A stretch of 64,000 nucleotides of DNA, from positions 59,632 to 123,631 of the forward strand of contig NZ_KE384332.1 of assembly GCF_000425225.1 (NCBI RefSeq). The letters run 5' to 3'. Made by a program: the position numbers and the translations under genes. Positions 51,790 to 61,939 of this stretch are shown here, piece by piece. The notes beneath the pieces were generated by a model. It made no database searches. It was not told the DNA's origin and worked only from the letters and a program-made list of their open reading frames with translations. Each line of letters opens with the position of its first letter. Within the stretch, counting starts at the first letter, position 1. Source of the stretch: Pontibacillus marinus BH030004 = DSM 16465 (GTDB lineage Bacteria; Bacillota; Bacilli; Bacillales; BH030062).

Positions 51790-53460
51790 GTGACGACACG
51801 TACGTTAGATGGAGCAACATTTGCCCAAATGGTACTCTCAGGAGCACACCATTTAACGAATAATGCAAAAATGATCGACGCTCTCAATGTGTTTCCTGTG
51901 CCAGATGGTGATACAGGAACGAATATGAATTTATCTATGACCTCAGGAGCTAATGAGGTGCGTAATGTTCAAAATGATCATGTTGGAGAAGTAGCAAAAA
52001 GCTTTGCCAAAGGATTGTTAATGGGAGCGCGTGGGAACTCTGGAGTCATTTTGTCTCAGTTGTTCCGTGGATTTTCAAAGGCAGTTGAAGATAAACAAAC
52101 CATTACAACTGCTGATTTAGCTGAAGCCTTTGATGCAGGTGTGAAGACAGCGTATAAAGCTGTAATGAAGCCTGTTGAAGGAACGATTTTAACCGTTGCA
52201 AAAGATTCAGCTGAAGCAGCTCAAAAAGCTGCTGAAGACCATGAAGATATTATTGAGTTCATGGAAGATGTACTTAAGCATGCGAATGCATCTTTAAAAC
52301 GCACACCAGAACTACTACCTGTTTTAAAAGAAGTTGGTGTAGTTGATAGTGGTGGACAAGGCCTCGTAACGATCTATGAAGGGTTTTTAGCTAATCTTAA
52401 GGGAGAAGAGCTTCCTGAAAGTACTGAAACCACTCCATCAATGGATGAGATGGTTAACGCTGAACACCACAAATTAGCACAAGACTTCATGGATACGTCA
52501 GAGATCGAGTTCGGTTATTGCACAGAATTCATGGTGAAGTTTGAAGATGAAAAATTACAAGAGAACCCATTTGACGAGGATACATTCCGTAATGAATTAA
52601 GTGAAATAGGGGATTCTTTATTAGTTGTTTCCGATGATGAACTTGTAAAAGTACACGTTCACGCTGAACATCCAGGCGATGCGATGAATCTTGGACAACG
52701 TTTCGGTAGTTTAATTAACATGAAAATTGAAAACATGCGCGAACAACACACTTCTATCGTAGGAGAACAGAAAAAGGCCCAACCAAAATCAGAAGAAAAA
52801 GCGGACTACGCTATTGTTACGGTTGCTATGGGATCAGGTATTAAACAAATGTTCGAAAGCCTAGGAGCTACGGTTGTTATTGAAGGTGGCCAAACGATGA
52901 ATCCAAGTACTCAGGATTTAGCAGAGGCCATTCAAGAAGCGCATGCGAAAAATGTCATTCTTTTACCGAATAACAAAAACATCATTATGGCTGCTGAACA
53001 AGCTGCAGACCTTGCTGAGGATAATGTAACCGTTGTTCCAACAAAAACAGTACCTCAAGGTATGAGTGCTTTATTAGCCTTTAACCCTGAGCAATCCATC
53101 GAGGATAATTCTGAAGGTATGCAAGAAGCAGCAAGTGCTGTGAAGACAGGTCAGTTAACCTATGCTGTTCGCGATACCCAAATCGATGGTTTGGATATCG
53201 AAGAGGGGAACTTTATGGGGATTAAGGATGGAAAGATCTCCATTACTCATAAAGAAAAATTAGAAGCAGCTAAAGGTCTTCTATCTGATATGATTGACGA
53301 AGAGGAAGATGAAATTCTTACAATTCTACAAGGTGAAGAAGCGACAACGGAAGAGGTTGAAGCTTTAGAAGCTTTCTTAGAGGAAAACTTTGAAGATTTA
53401 GAGGTTGAAGTCCACAAAGGAAACCAGCCGATCTATTCTTTCATCTTTTCAGTTGAATAA
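51790..53460 (+). CDS. fakA: Fatty acid kinase catalytic subunit FakA (YloV, DAK2 domain)
   Basis: Phosphorylates fatty acids held by FakB for incorporation into phospholipid. N-terminal DhaL-like domain with NVFPVPDGDTGTNMNLSM (metal-binding Asp residues, about 33-50) and LLMGARGNSGVILSQLFRGF; middle and C-terminal FakB-interacting parts (SDDELVKVHVHAEHPG). 556 residues. GTG at 51790 lies 8 bases after AAGGAGG. It complements the plsX route to acyl phosphate encoded at 60 kb. Confidence 0.92.
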   Translation: MTTRTLDGATFAQMVLSGAHHLTNNAKMIDALNVFPVPDGDTGTNMNLSMTSGANEVRNVQNDHVGEVAKSFAKGLLMGARGNSGVILSQLFRGFSKAVEDKQTITTADLAEAFDAGVKTAYKAVMKPVEGTILTVAKDSAEAAQKAAEDHEDIIEFMEDVLKHANASLKRTPELLPVLKEVGVVDSGGQGLVTIYEGFLANLKGEELPESTETTPSMDEMVNAEHHKLAQDFMDTSEIEFGYCTEFMVKFEDEKLQENPFDEDTFRNELSEIGDSLLVVSDDELVKVHVHAEHPGDAMNLGQRFGSLINMKIENMREQHTSIVGEQKKAQPKSEEKADYAIVTVAMGSGIKQMFESLGATVVIEGGQTMNPSTQDLAEAIQEAHAKNVILLPNNKNIIMAAEQAADLAEDNVTVVPTKTVPQGMSALLAFNPEQSIEDNSEGMQEAASAVKTGQLTYAVRDTQIDGLDIEEGNFMGIKDGKISITHKEKLEAAKGLLSDMIDEEEDEILTILQGEEATTEEVEALEAFLEENFEDLEVEVHKGNQPIYSFIFSVE

Positions 53461-53471
53461 GACTTATCTAT

Positions 53472-53509
53472 AAAATGCCTACAAGCGATTAGCTTGCAGG
53501 CATTTTTTG
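53472..53509 (+). terminator. Intrinsic terminator after fakA
   Basis: AAAATGCCTACAAGC/GCTTGCAGGCATTTT stem with one mismatch and a T run. Repeat copy 4 begins two or three bases later. Confidence 0.88.
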
Positions 53510-53511
53510 TG

Positions 53512-54070
53512 TATTCAGCTATGGCAGGATTGTTGAAGACTTGATTCCGAGATATTGGTTGGGAGGAGTCCGTTGCTATTGAGTAGTTTGTTGCGGTCAG
53601 TGAAACGGCAAGCCTGTTGTGGAAGAAAAGCCGAGCCTCCTCGTGCCTGCGGGGTCTCGTCTTCCCTTTGTACCACGACAGTTTGCCGTTTCCTTCCCTC
53701 CACGCGTTTATAGAAACTAACGGACCATAATTTGACTATCCCACCTCATGTTGGTTGGAAATCATATTCAGAGAAGTTGTTCAGAGTCTTGTCATGATAG
53801 GCTTATACTACCTGGAAACAGAACACCTCATCCCAGAATTACGGCGGTTCCGTTAATCTCCATTCGGCTAAGGCGGGCTGTGGAACGGGGTGACTCCTCC
53901 GGTAGAAAGGGCGAGCGAGATCCCGCAGGAACGAAGTGACGAGGAAGCTCGATCGGTCTTCCGGGGAAAGCAACCCGTTCCACAGCCCGCCGATCTGCAC
54001 AAAGGCAACGGAACCATACGCACCTTATCTCGAAACCAAGTCTTCAACAAGGGGGCTATAAATGAAGATC
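53512..54070 (+). repeat. Composite structured repeat, copy 4, with exchanged hairpin arms (~560 bases)
   Basis: Left end TATTCAGCTATGGCAGG then TTGTTGAAGACTTGATTCCGAG, the inverse of its right end CTCGAAACCAAGTCTTCAACAA. The left module uses arms GAAACGGCAA (53602-53611)/TTGCCGTTTC (53683-53692) and the right module GGCGGGCTGTGGAACGGG (53872-53889) with an 18-base perfect complement (53974-53991). In copies 1-3 the arm types are the other way round, while the conserved cores (GAGCCTCCTC..GCGGGGTCTCG left, CGAGATCCCGC..GAGGAAGCTCG right) keep their positions. No coding potential. Confidence 0.85.
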
Positions 54071-54088
54071 TCATGATTTCTCCCATAC

Positions 54089-54120
54089 AAAAAAAGCCGC
54101 TTGGGTCCAAGCGGCTTTTT
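54089..54120. terminator. Bidirectional terminator downstream of the second purine permease
   Basis: AAAAAGCCGCTTGG/CCAAGCGGCTTTTT, 14 perfect pairs around GT, A/T tracts on both sides; read on the minus strand it follows the permease stop. Confidence 0.9.
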
Positions 54121-54125
54121 CCAGA

Positions 54126-55400
54126 TCAATATCCAATTGACTTCATAATAAACTCAGCTAAAAACATGCATGCAATGATGACAATAGGCACAGAGATTTC
54201 TTTTTTCTTCCCAATCGCGAACTTCACAATCGGGTAAGCAATAAATCCAAATGCCATTCCATCCGCAATGCTATACGTGAACGGAATCATCACCATAATC
54301 AAGAAAGCAGGAATCGCTTCAGACAGATCCTCGAGAGAAATATGGCGGATATTCTGTACCATTAAAGCCCCTACAATAATTAAAATAGGACTAATAGCCA
54401 TCGAAGGGATCCATGAGATAAATGGAATGAAAAGAATCGTTACAAGGAAAAGAACTCCTGTTGTAATCGATGCCTTACCAGTTTTCCCTTCTGATGCAAT
54501 TACCGCTGCACTTTCTGCAGAAGAAACAGTTGGTGACGTCCCGAAGAAAGCACAAGTTAAGGCTGAGAATGCAGTGGACTTGAACGATTTACGGAATTTA
54601 TCTTGTTGATTTAGCATGCTTAACTGACCGTTAATGAGTCCCATGTTCTCAAACACAAGAACAATCGTTAATGGAAATACGCCCATCCAAAACGCTAGTT
54701 CATCAATAGCTGAGAAGGATGGCATGAATGCCCACTGAACATCTAAGTTCTGATTGACACCTGTTTTTCCGTCTAACACACCAAACATATAGGCCAATAA
54801 CGTTCCAGAAGCCATCGTAATTAAAAAGTGGCCAGGTACGTTTTTGACAAAAAGAAAAATTCCGATTCCTAGAGTCAGTAAACTTACCATTACAATAGGG
54901 GAAGTGAGGTCTCCTAATTCAATAAGAGAATGTTCACCTCTTACAACGAGACCCCCTTTTTCTAACCCAATAAGTGTTAAGAAAAAGCCGAGTCCGACTG
55001 TAATGGCATGCTTAAGGCTATCAGGTATGGCTGTTTGGAGCCATCCGCCTAGTTTTGTCATAGCAACTATGATAAATAAGACGGAGGATACCAATACGAC
55101 ACCTAATCCTTCTTGGAAGGTGAGCCCTGCTCCTTGAACAATGGAATACGCAAACAACGCATTAACTCCCATGCCAGGAATTAAAATCATTGGTGCGTTG
55201 GCCCATAGTCCCAGTAGCACACATCCTACAAAACTTGCTAGAATCGTCGCGATCATTGCATTTTGAACCGATACACCTGCTTCACTTAAAATCGAACTAT
55301 TCACAGCAACAATATAAACGGTTGTTAAATAGCCAATAAGTCCAGCAGTTATATCCTTACGAACAGAATGACCTGTTGTATCTAGGTTCTGTTGTTTCAT
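54126..55400 (-). CDS. NCS2 family purine permease (PbuO/PbuG-like, AzgA type)
   Basis: 424 residues, 12-14 membrane segments. DITAGLIGYLTTVYIVAVNSSIL, IPGMGVNALFAYS and FGTSPTVSSAESAAVI are AzgA-family motifs; some conserved positions differ from the permease at 35.9 kb (VFENMGLI in place of IFDTTGTLI), so substrates may differ. The ATG at 55400 on the minus strand lies 7 bases after GAGG. Monocistronic, with its own promoter and PurBox-like sites. Confidence 0.85.
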   Translation of the reverse strand: MKQQNLDTTGHSVRKDITAGLIGYLTTVYIVAVNSSILSEAGVSVQNAMIATILASFVGCVLLGLWANAPMILIPGMGVNALFAYSIVQGAGLTFQEGLGVVLVSSVLFIIVAMTKLGGWLQTAIPDSLKHAITVGLGFFLTLIGLEKGGLVVRGEHSLIELGDLTSPIVMVSLLTLGIGIFLFVKNVPGHFLITMASGTLLAYMFGVLDGKTGVNQNLDVQWAFMPSFSAIDELAFWMGVFPLTIVLVFENMGLINGQLSMLNQQDKFRKSFKSTAFSALTCAFFGTSPTVSSAESAAVIASEGKTGKASITTGVLFLVTILFIPFISWIPSMAISPILIIVGALMVQNIRHISLEDLSEAIPAFLIMVMIPFTYSIADGMAFGFIAYPIVKFAIGKKKEISVPIVIIACMFLAEFIMKSIGY

Positions 55401-55486
55401 TTGCAATCCTCGTTCAATTGTAGCCCTCTCCCGCCCGATTACGTGTAATCACTAGTAAAGCGATTGCACCTAATCCACAAGAGTTT

Positions 55487-55530
55487 ATTATAAGAACTTT
55501 CTAGGAATTTATCAACCATTATTCGAAAGA
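55487..55530 (-). promoter_or_regulatory. Sigma-A promoter with PurR-box-like repeats for the minus-strand permease
   Basis: On the minus strand TTGATA (55510-55515), a 17-base spacer and perfect TATAAT (55487-55492). Overlapping it are TTTCGAATAAT and, 17 bases on, AAAGTTC, which fit the two inverted PurBoxes (AWWWCCGAACWWT and its complement) imperfectly but at the usual spacing. Purine-dependent repression by PurR is inferred. Confidence 0.6.
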
Positions 55531-55641
55531 GATGATTTTTGTTATAATAGATATGGTTAAAGTTTTGTGCTATTTTAAAAGAATGAATGCGTTTACAAAA
55601 ATAAATATAGAAATGAAGAAGCAAAAGAGGATGGTGGCATA

Positions 55642-56304
55642 ATGAAATACAAATCCGTTTTTGATATTATTGGTCCTATTATGATTGGACCTTCTAGTTC
55701 TCATACAGCAGGTGCTGCACGTATTGGGCGAGTTACACGCTCTTTATTCGGAAGAGAACCGAAGTGGGTGAAGATTCATTTATATGGATCTTTTGCTAAG
55801 ACATATAAAGGTCATGGTACAGATGTGGCCTTAATGGGTGGCATATTAGATTACGACACATATGATCCACGAATTAGTAAGTCATTAGAAGTAGCTAAAG
55901 AAAAAGGCATTAAAGTACAATTTCATGAAGAGGATGCACACACAGATCACCCTAATACTGCTCGAGTTCGTATTGGGGATGATGACGGTGACATCGAGCT
56001 TGTAGGAATTTCTATCGGTGGTGGAAAGGCTGAAATTACTGAATTAAATGGATTTGAGCTTCGTTTATCAGGAGAACACCCAGCGATTTTAGTCATGCAC
56101 AATGATCGTTTTGGAGCTATCGCTACTGTTACACAGGCGCTCGCTAAGCATGAGTTAAACATTGGTCATATGGAAGTTTCTCGTAAAGAAGTTGGGAAAG
56201 AAGCGCTAATGGTGATCGAAGTTGACCAAAATGTCTCGGATAATGTGTTAAAAGAACTTGAAGCATTTGACAATATATTGCAAGTAGCTAAAGTAGTGGA
56301 ATAA
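55642..56304 (+). CDS. sdaAB: L-serine dehydratase, iron-sulfur-dependent, beta subunit
   Basis: 220 residues. KSVFDIIGPIMIGPSSSHTAGAARIG is the N-terminal signature; an ACT regulatory domain is at about 148-218 (PAILVMHNDRFGAIATVTQALAKHELNIGHM). With SdaAA it deaminates serine to pyruvate. ATG with AGAGGATGG upstream. Confidence 0.93.
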   Translation: MKYKSVFDIIGPIMIGPSSSHTAGAARIGRVTRSLFGREPKWVKIHLYGSFAKTYKGHGTDVALMGGILDYDTYDPRISKSLEVAKEKGIKVQFHEEDAHTDHPNTARVRIGDDDGDIELVGISIGGGKAEITELNGFELRLSGEHPAILVMHNDRFGAIATVTQALAKHELNIGHMEVSRKEVGKEALMVIEVDQNVSDNVLKELEAFDNILQVAKVVE

Positions 56305-56317
56305 GGGGGAGTTTTGA

Positions 56318-57211
56318 ATGAAGGTACTATTTCGAAATGTAGCTGAAATGGTTGAACTTTGTGAAAGTGAAAATATATCAATCTCTGAATTGATGATCCG
56401 ACAAGAGATGAATGTTAAGGATTTGTCCTATGATGAAGTCTATGGCCAAATGGAGAAAAACTTAGACGTTATGGAAAAAGCCATTGAAGATGGCCTTAAG
56501 GGTGTTGAATCACACTCTGGTCTTACAGGTGGAGACGCAGTATTAATCCAAAAATATATGCAAAATCATGAACCGTTATCTGGAGATATCTTAATGGATG
56601 CGGTAAGTAAAGCAGTAGCCACAAACGAAGTAAACGCAGCTATGGGAACAATTTGTGCGACACCGACAGCTGGAAGTGCTGGTTGTGTACCAGGTACTCT
56701 CTTTGCTGTAAAAAATAAATTAAACCCAACTCGAGAGCAAATGGTACGCTACTTATTTACCTCAGGTGCGTTTGGGTTTGTTGTTGCAAATAATGCTTCC
56801 ATTTCTGGTGCAGCAGGAGGTTGTCAGGCAGAAGTAGGATCTGCTGCTGGTATGGCTGCCGGAGCTATTGTAGAAATGGCTGGAGGAACTCCTGCTCAAA
56901 GTGCAGAAGCCATGGCTATTACGTTGAAAAATATGCTTGGTCTAGTGTGTGATCCGGTTGCTGGTCTTGTTGAAGTGCCTTGTGTGAAGCGGAATGCTAT
57001 GGGAGCTTCAAATGCTGTTGTAGCTGCAGACATGGCGCTAGCAGGTGTGACGAGTCGAATTCCTTGTGATGAAGTGATCGATGCGATGTTCAAGATTGGT
57101 CAGTCCATGCCAACCGCTTTAAAAGAAACGGCACAGGGTGGTCTTGCTGCAACACCTACAGGGCGTGAATTAGAAGCAAAAGTGTACGGAATTAATTTAA
57201 AGAAAGAGTGA
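56318..57211 (+). CDS. sdaAA: L-serine dehydratase, iron-sulfur-dependent, alpha subunit
   Basis: 297 residues. SHSGLTGGDAVLI, CATPTAGSAGCVPG and the cysteine-containing ISGAAGGCQAEVGSAAGMAAG and VCDPVAGLVEVPCVKRN supply ligands for the catalytic [4Fe-4S] cluster. ATG 14 bases after sdaAB with AAGGGGGAG. Confidence 0.93.
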   Translation: MKVLFRNVAEMVELCESENISISELMIRQEMNVKDLSYDEVYGQMEKNLDVMEKAIEDGLKGVESHSGLTGGDAVLIQKYMQNHEPLSGDILMDAVSKAVATNEVNAAMGTICATPTAGSAGCVPGTLFAVKNKLNPTREQMVRYLFTSGAFGFVVANNASISGAAGGCQAEVGSAAGMAAGAIVEMAGGTPAQSAEAMAITLKNMLGLVCDPVAGLVEVPCVKRNAMGASNAVVAADMALAGVTSRIPCDEVIDAMFKIGQSMPTALKETAQGGLAATPTGRELEAKVYGINLKKE

Positions 57212-57217
57212 GACTAG

Positions 57218-59254
57218 GTGTTACAACAGTCGGTTTTACAAGTATCCGGTATTGGAGAAAAGATGAAAGAATCCCTCGAGAATATGGGGATCTACACGAT
57301 TGAAGATTTACTGTTTTATTTTCCATTCCGCTATGATGTTCACGAGGTGAAACCGCTAACAGAGCTTGTTCATAATGAAAAAGAAACGATTGAAGGGGAG
57401 GTTATTGGAGAACCTTCCCTAACCTTTTATGGGCGGAAAAAATCTCGCTTAATGCTAACACTTCAAGTTGAACAATTTGCTGTTAAAGCGGTTATGTTTA
57501 ATCGAGCTTTTGCTAAGAAGCAATTAAATCCTGGTGATACAGTTACAGTCACGGGAAAATGGGACCAACATCGTCTCCAAATCACCGTGAGCCAATACAA
57601 AAAAGGCAAAATCAAATCTCAAGGTACGATTGACCCCGTATATTCTCTTAAAGGTGATGTGAAGCTTGCTACATTCCGTAAGTGGGTTCATAAAGCCGTT
57701 AATCAATACCACTCCTACATAGAAGAGATTCTCCCGTATGAGTATCTTGAACAATATAAACTCCCAGCACGAGATCAGGCGGTTCAAAGCATGCATTTTC
57801 CTGAAGACAGGCGAATGCTTAAGCATGCCAAAAGGCGCTTTATCTATGAGGAGTTTCTTTTATTTCAGTTAAAAATGCAATTGCTACGAAAAATGAAGCG
57901 AGAGTCGTCACTCGGAAATGAGCAGGAATATGATCGTGATGCGCTTGCATCATTTATGAATAGTCTTCCATTTACGTTGACTGGAGCACAACAAAAAGCA
58001 TTGAAGGAAGTTCTTCATGATATGAAGTCTCATTATCGAATGAATAGGCTACTACAAGGTGATGTTGGTTCAGGAAAAACAGCCGTGGCAGCTATTGCAC
58101 TTTATGGGACCATCACAGCAGGAAAACAGGGTGCCTTGATGGTGCCTACAGAAATTTTAGCTGAACAACACCATGAGTCGTTACAAGAGATGTTTGGTGA
58201 CAAAGCTAATGTTGTTCTGTTGACAGGGTCTACGAAAGGTAAACGTCGTCGTGAGATTCTTGAACAAATTGAACAGCATGAAGCCAATATTGTTGTTGGT
58301 ACACATGCGCTCATTCAGGATGATGTGCAGTATTCTGATCTTGGCTTAGTTGTTGTTGATGAACAGCACCGATTTGGTGTGAACCAAAGGCGTACACTTC
58401 GAGACAAAGGATTGGCACCTGATGTTTTATTTATGACGGCAACGCCTATCCCCAGAACGCTTGCTATAACAGCTTTTGGTGACATGGATGTTTCTGTTAT
58501 AGATGAGATGCCTGCTGGTCGTAAACCTGTAGAGACATATTGGGCAAAAGATCATATGCTAGACCGTGTGCTTACCTTTATACAAAATGAAGTCAATCAA
58601 GGCCACCAGGCGTATGTTATCGCTCCATTGATTGAAGAATCAGATAAACTTGACATTCAAAACGCTGTTGATATTCATATGCAGCTTCAACAGTATTTTT
58701 CAGATTCAGTAAAAGTAGGGTTAATGCACGGACGCTTAAGTGTAGATGAAAAAGAAGAAGTCATGAGGCAGTTTGCCGAAAATGAAATACAAGTGCTTGT
58801 GTCTACAACGGTTGTTGAAGTTGGTGTAAACGTACCTAACGCTACCATTATGTTAATTTATGATGCAGAACGCTTTGGGTTATCTCAACTTCATCAGCTA
58901 CGTGGGCGAGTAGGACGTGGCAGCTCTCAGAGTTACTGTATATTACTAGCAGATCCAAAGAATGACGTCGGAAAAGAGAGAATGCGTGTTATGACGGAGA
59001 CAACAGATGGATTTGAATTATCAGAGCATGACTTGCAATTACGTGGACCCGGAGACTTCTTTGGTACTAAACAAAGTGGAATGCCTGTATTTAAAGTAGC
59101 TGATATGGTTCATGATTACCGAGCTTTAGAGACTGCACGCAATGATGCTCAAACGATCATCATGAATGGTTCACTTGATAACGATGAAGAATATAAAGGG
59201 TTGAAAGAAGAACTACGGAAGGACCCTGTTTTACAAGGGGAAGTGTTAGATTAG
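57218..59254 (+). CDS. recG: ATP-dependent DNA helicase RecG
   Basis: 678 residues. N-terminal wedge/OB domain (about 50-145), Walker A LLQGDVGSGKTAVAAIAL (about 276-293), DEQH box (VVDEQHRFG), TATPIPRT and VGRVGRGSSQSY-type motif VI (LRGRVGRGS). Remodels stalled forks and Holliday junctions. GTG start 6 bases after sdaAA with a weak ribosome site, suggesting coupling. Confidence 0.93.
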   Translation: MLQQSVLQVSGIGEKMKESLENMGIYTIEDLLFYFPFRYDVHEVKPLTELVHNEKETIEGEVIGEPSLTFYGRKKSRLMLTLQVEQFAVKAVMFNRAFAKKQLNPGDTVTVTGKWDQHRLQITVSQYKKGKIKSQGTIDPVYSLKGDVKLATFRKWVHKAVNQYHSYIEEILPYEYLEQYKLPARDQAVQSMHFPEDRRMLKHAKRRFIYEEFLLFQLKMQLLRKMKRESSLGNEQEYDRDALASFMNSLPFTLTGAQQKALKEVLHDMKSHYRMNRLLQGDVGSGKTAVAAIALYGTITAGKQGALMVPTEILAEQHHESLQEMFGDKANVVLLTGSTKGKRRREILEQIEQHEANIVVGTHALIQDDVQYSDLGLVVVDEQHRFGVNQRRTLRDKGLAPDVLFMTATPIPRTLAITAFGDMDVSVIDEMPAGRKPVETYWAKDHMLDRVLTFIQNEVNQGHQAYVIAPLIEESDKLDIQNAVDIHMQLQQYFSDSVKVGLMHGRLSVDEKEEVMRQFAENEIQVLVSTTVVEVGVNVPNATIMLIYDAERFGLSQLHQLRGRVGRGSSQSYCILLADPKNDVGKERMRVMTETTDGFELSEHDLQLRGPGDFFGTKQSGMPVFKVADMVHDYRALETARNDAQTIIMNGSLDNDEEYKGLKEELRKDPVLQGEVLD

Positions 59255-59344
59255 GAATTAGAAAGGCATGAAAGCTGAAGGAAGATTATGTATAAATGCT
59301 TAAGAAACACCCACAATCTAACGGTATTCGACTAAATCTCCCCC

Positions 59345-59397
59345 TTGCATAAGATGGGTAGGTATTATATATTACTATTAGTACCTAGTCATAATTG
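59345..59397 (+). promoter_or_regulatory. fapR promoter with FapR operator
   Basis: TTGCAT (59345-59350), 17-base spacer, TATATT (59368-59373). Immediately downstream ATTAGTACCTAGTCATAATT (59377-59396) matches the known FapR operator TTAGTACCTAGTCTTAATT with one or two differences. Binding would block initiation; malonyl-CoA releases FapR, giving feed-forward control. Confidence 0.9.
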
Positions 59398-59412
59398 GAC
59401 GGTGTGTTAAGT

Positions 59413-59988
59413 ATGAAACGAAATAAACAGGAACGACAAGCACGCTTACAAGAAAAAATCGAACAAATGCCATTCATTACAGATGAAGAGCTTGCTAAAA
59501 CTTTTGGAGTTAGCATACAAACGATTCGTCTTGATCGAATGGAATTATCGATTCCTGAATTACGCGAACGAATTAAATCCGTCGCTACAAATCAATGGAA
59601 TGAGACGGTCAAAGCCTTACCCCTTGATGAAGTTATTGGTGAGGTTATAGATTTAGAACTTGATCAAAAAGCGATATCCATATTAGATATACGAGAAGAG
59701 CATGTATTTTCCCGAAACCGTATTGCGAGAGGTCACCATTTATTTGCTCAGGCCAATTCATTAGCTGTTGCCGTAATAAATGATGAACTTGCTTTAACAG
59801 CTAAATCAGAGCTCCAGTTTAAACGACAAGTTAAACAAGGTGAGCGTGTAGTGGCTAAAGCTAGTGTAGAAGGGCATGATGAAAAAGGGAGAACGATCGT
59901 AAATGTGGTAAGTTCAGTTGAAAGTGAAACTGTGTTTTCGGGTGAATTTATTATGTATCGTTCAAATGAACATAAAGGAGAGTCCTAA
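59413..59988 (+). CDS. fapR: Transcription factor FapR, regulator of fatty acid and phospholipid synthesis
   Basis: 191 residues. N-terminal DeoR-like helix-turn-helix ([25 protein letters not shown]), linker helix, and a hot-dog malonyl-CoA-binding domain ([21 protein letters not shown]). ATG at 59413 matches the family start MxRNKxERQ; the upstream codons of the open frame overlap the operator. It heads plsX-fabD-fabG and regulates itself. Confidence 0.95.
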   Translation: MKRNKQERQARLQEKIEQMPFITDEELAKTFGVSIQTIRLDRMELSIPELRERIKSVATNQWNETVKALPLDEVIGEVIDLELDQKAISILDIREEHVFSRNRIARGHHLFAQANSLAVAVINDELALTAKSELQFKRQVKQGERVVAKASVEGHDEKGRTIVNVVSSVESETVFSGEFIMYRSNEHKGES

Positions 59989-59990
59989 CC

Positions 59991-60998
59991 ATGAAGATAG
60001 CAATTGATGCCATGGGAGGAGATCATGCTCCTAAAGAAATTGTATTAGGAGCAGTTCAAGCTGTTAAAGAAATCCCGAACCTTGAAATCACTCTTATTGG
60101 AGACGAAGAGAAAATCCAGCCATTAGTAGAGGATGCTTCTTCTATTAATATTATACATACAACGGAAGTAATCACGAGTGAGGACGAGCCTGTTCGTGCT
60201 GTGCGTCGCAAGAAGAACGCTTCTATGGTGTTAATGGCTAAAGAAGTTAAAGAAGGACGAGCAGGTGCTTGTATATCTGCAGGGAATACGGGAGCCTTAA
60301 TGAGTGCAGGCTTATTTGTAGTCGGTCGTATCAAAGGAATTGAACGTCCTGCTCTAAGTCCAACACTTCCAACGATTGATGGAAAAGGATTTTTATTATT
60401 AGATGTAGGGGCTAATGTGGATGCAAAGCCACAACACCTCGTTCAATATGCAGTTATGGGATCGATTTATACTGAAAATGTAAGAGGTATACAAGCCCCT
60501 AGAGTAGGCTTATTAAATGTAGGAACAGAAGATGGAAAAGGGAACGACCTTACTAAAAAAGCTTTTGAGCAATTAAAGCAAGCCCCTGTTAACTTTGTAG
60601 GAAATGTTGAAGCGCGTGACCTTTTAAATGGTGTAGCTGATGTAGTCGTAACAGATGGATTTACAGGCAATGTTGCATTGAAAACAGTAGAGGGAACAGC
60701 CTTATCCATGTTTTCAATGATAAAAGACACTTTTATGACGAATTGGAAGACTAAATTGGCCGCAAGCATGGTTAAAAAAGATCTCAAAGGGTTGAAAGAC
60801 CAGTTAGATTACTCTGAGTATGGTGGAGCTGGCTTATTTGGATTAGCATCTCCAGTCATTAAAGCTCATGGTTCATCCAATGCCCGTGCGATGTACAATG
60901 CGATTAAACAAGCTTGCCATATGATTGAACATGATGTGAATCAAACCATAGCTGATACTGTACAGAACATAGATTTTATGGAGGAGGATAACGAATGA
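59991..60998 (+). CDS. plsX: Phosphate acyltransferase PlsX
   Basis: Makes acyl phosphate from acyl-ACP for PlsY. 335 residues; [40 protein letters not shown] and [16 protein letters not shown] are diagnostic. ATG two bases after fapR, AAAGGAGAG upstream. Overlaps fabD by 4 bases. Confidence 0.95.
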   Translation: MKIAIDAMGGDHAPKEIVLGAVQAVKEIPNLEITLIGDEEKIQPLVEDASSINIIHTTEVITSEDEPVRAVRRKKNASMVLMAKEVKEGRAGACISAGNTGALMSAGLFVVGRIKGIERPALSPTLPTIDGKGFLLLDVGANVDAKPQHLVQYAVMGSIYTENVRGIQAPRVGLLNVGTEDGKGNDLTKKAFEQLKQAPVNFVGNVEARDLLNGVADVVVTDGFTGNVALKTVEGTALSMFSMIKDTFMTNWKTKLAASMVKKDLKGLKDQLDYSEYGGAGLFGLASPVIKAHGSSNARAMYNAIKQACHMIEHDVNQTIADTVQNIDFMEEDNE

Positions 60999-61936
60999 AG
61001 AAAGTAGCTTTTGTTTTTCCAGGACAAGGCTCTCAAGAAGTGGGAATGGGAAAAGCTTTTTATGATGAATATCCTTCTGTAAAAGAATTATTTCATAAAG
61101 CCGATTCCTTGTTAGACGTTCCATTGTCCGAATACATGTTAGAAGGCCCTCAAGAAACATTGACAAAAACAGAGAACGCTCAACCAGCTTTATTATTAAC
61201 AAGTAGCGTAATCACAAACTTATTAAATGAAGAAGGCGTAAAACCAGCAATGGTGGCAGGACATAGTCTTGGTGAATATAGCGCTTTAGTTGCAGCTGGT
61301 TCACTATCATTAGAAGATGCCATACAACTCGTTCAGACTAGAGGAAAGTTAATGGAGGAAGCTGTACCATCCGGTGAAGGTGCAATGGCTGCAGTTCTTG
61401 GTCTTGATGCTGAAACGATTGATGGTGTAGCAGCAGAAATTCGTGATCAAGGCGAAGTTGTAGATGTAGCAAACTACAATTGTCCTGGCCAAATTGTTAT
61501 TTCAGGCTCAAAAGAAGGCGTCGACAATGCGTGTGAACGATTAAAAGAAAAAGGTGCTAAACGCGCTTTGCCACTAAATGTTAGTGGGCCATTCCACTCT
61601 CGCCTAATGAAACCTGCAAGTGAAAAGTTTCAGGACACCCTTGATGATGTTTCCATTCAAGATGCTGAAGTTCCTGTTTATGCAAACGTAACAGCAGAAG
61701 CCATTCAAGATCAGACTCGTATTTTTGAATTGCTTGTGGAACAGTTATATTCTCCGGTTCGTTTTGAAGAAACCATTAAGAATATGATGGACAAAGATAT
61801 TGATGCGTTTGTAGAAGTTGGAAATGGGAAAGTACTAAGTGGTTTAATTCGTAAGGTGAATCGTCGTATGAAGACTTTTACAATTCAAGACCCAGAATCG
61901 TTACAACAATTTTTAGAATGGTATAAGGAGGATTAA
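60995..61936 (+). CDS. fabD: Malonyl-CoA:ACP transacylase
   Basis: 313 residues. [15 protein letters not shown] at the N terminus, nucleophile serine in [14 protein letters not shown] (about residues 89-102) and catalytic His in [14 protein letters not shown] overlap with plsX; GGAGGATAACGA ribosome site. Confidence 0.95.
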   Translation: MKKVAFVFPGQGSQEVGMGKAFYDEYPSVKELFHKADSLLDVPLSEYMLEGPQETLTKTENAQPALLLTSSVITNLLNEEGVKPAMVAGHSLGEYSALVAAGSLSLEDAIQLVQTRGKLMEEAVPSGEGAMAAVLGLDAETIDGVAAEIRDQGEVVDVANYNCPGQIVISGSKEGVDNACERLKEKGAKRALPLNVSGPFHSRLMKPASEKFQDTLDDVSIQDAEVPVYANVTAEAIQDQTRIFELLVEQLYSPVRFEETIKNMMDKDIDAFVEVGNGKVLSGLIRKVNRRMKTFTIQDPESLQQFLEWYKED

Positions 61937-61939
61937 TCG

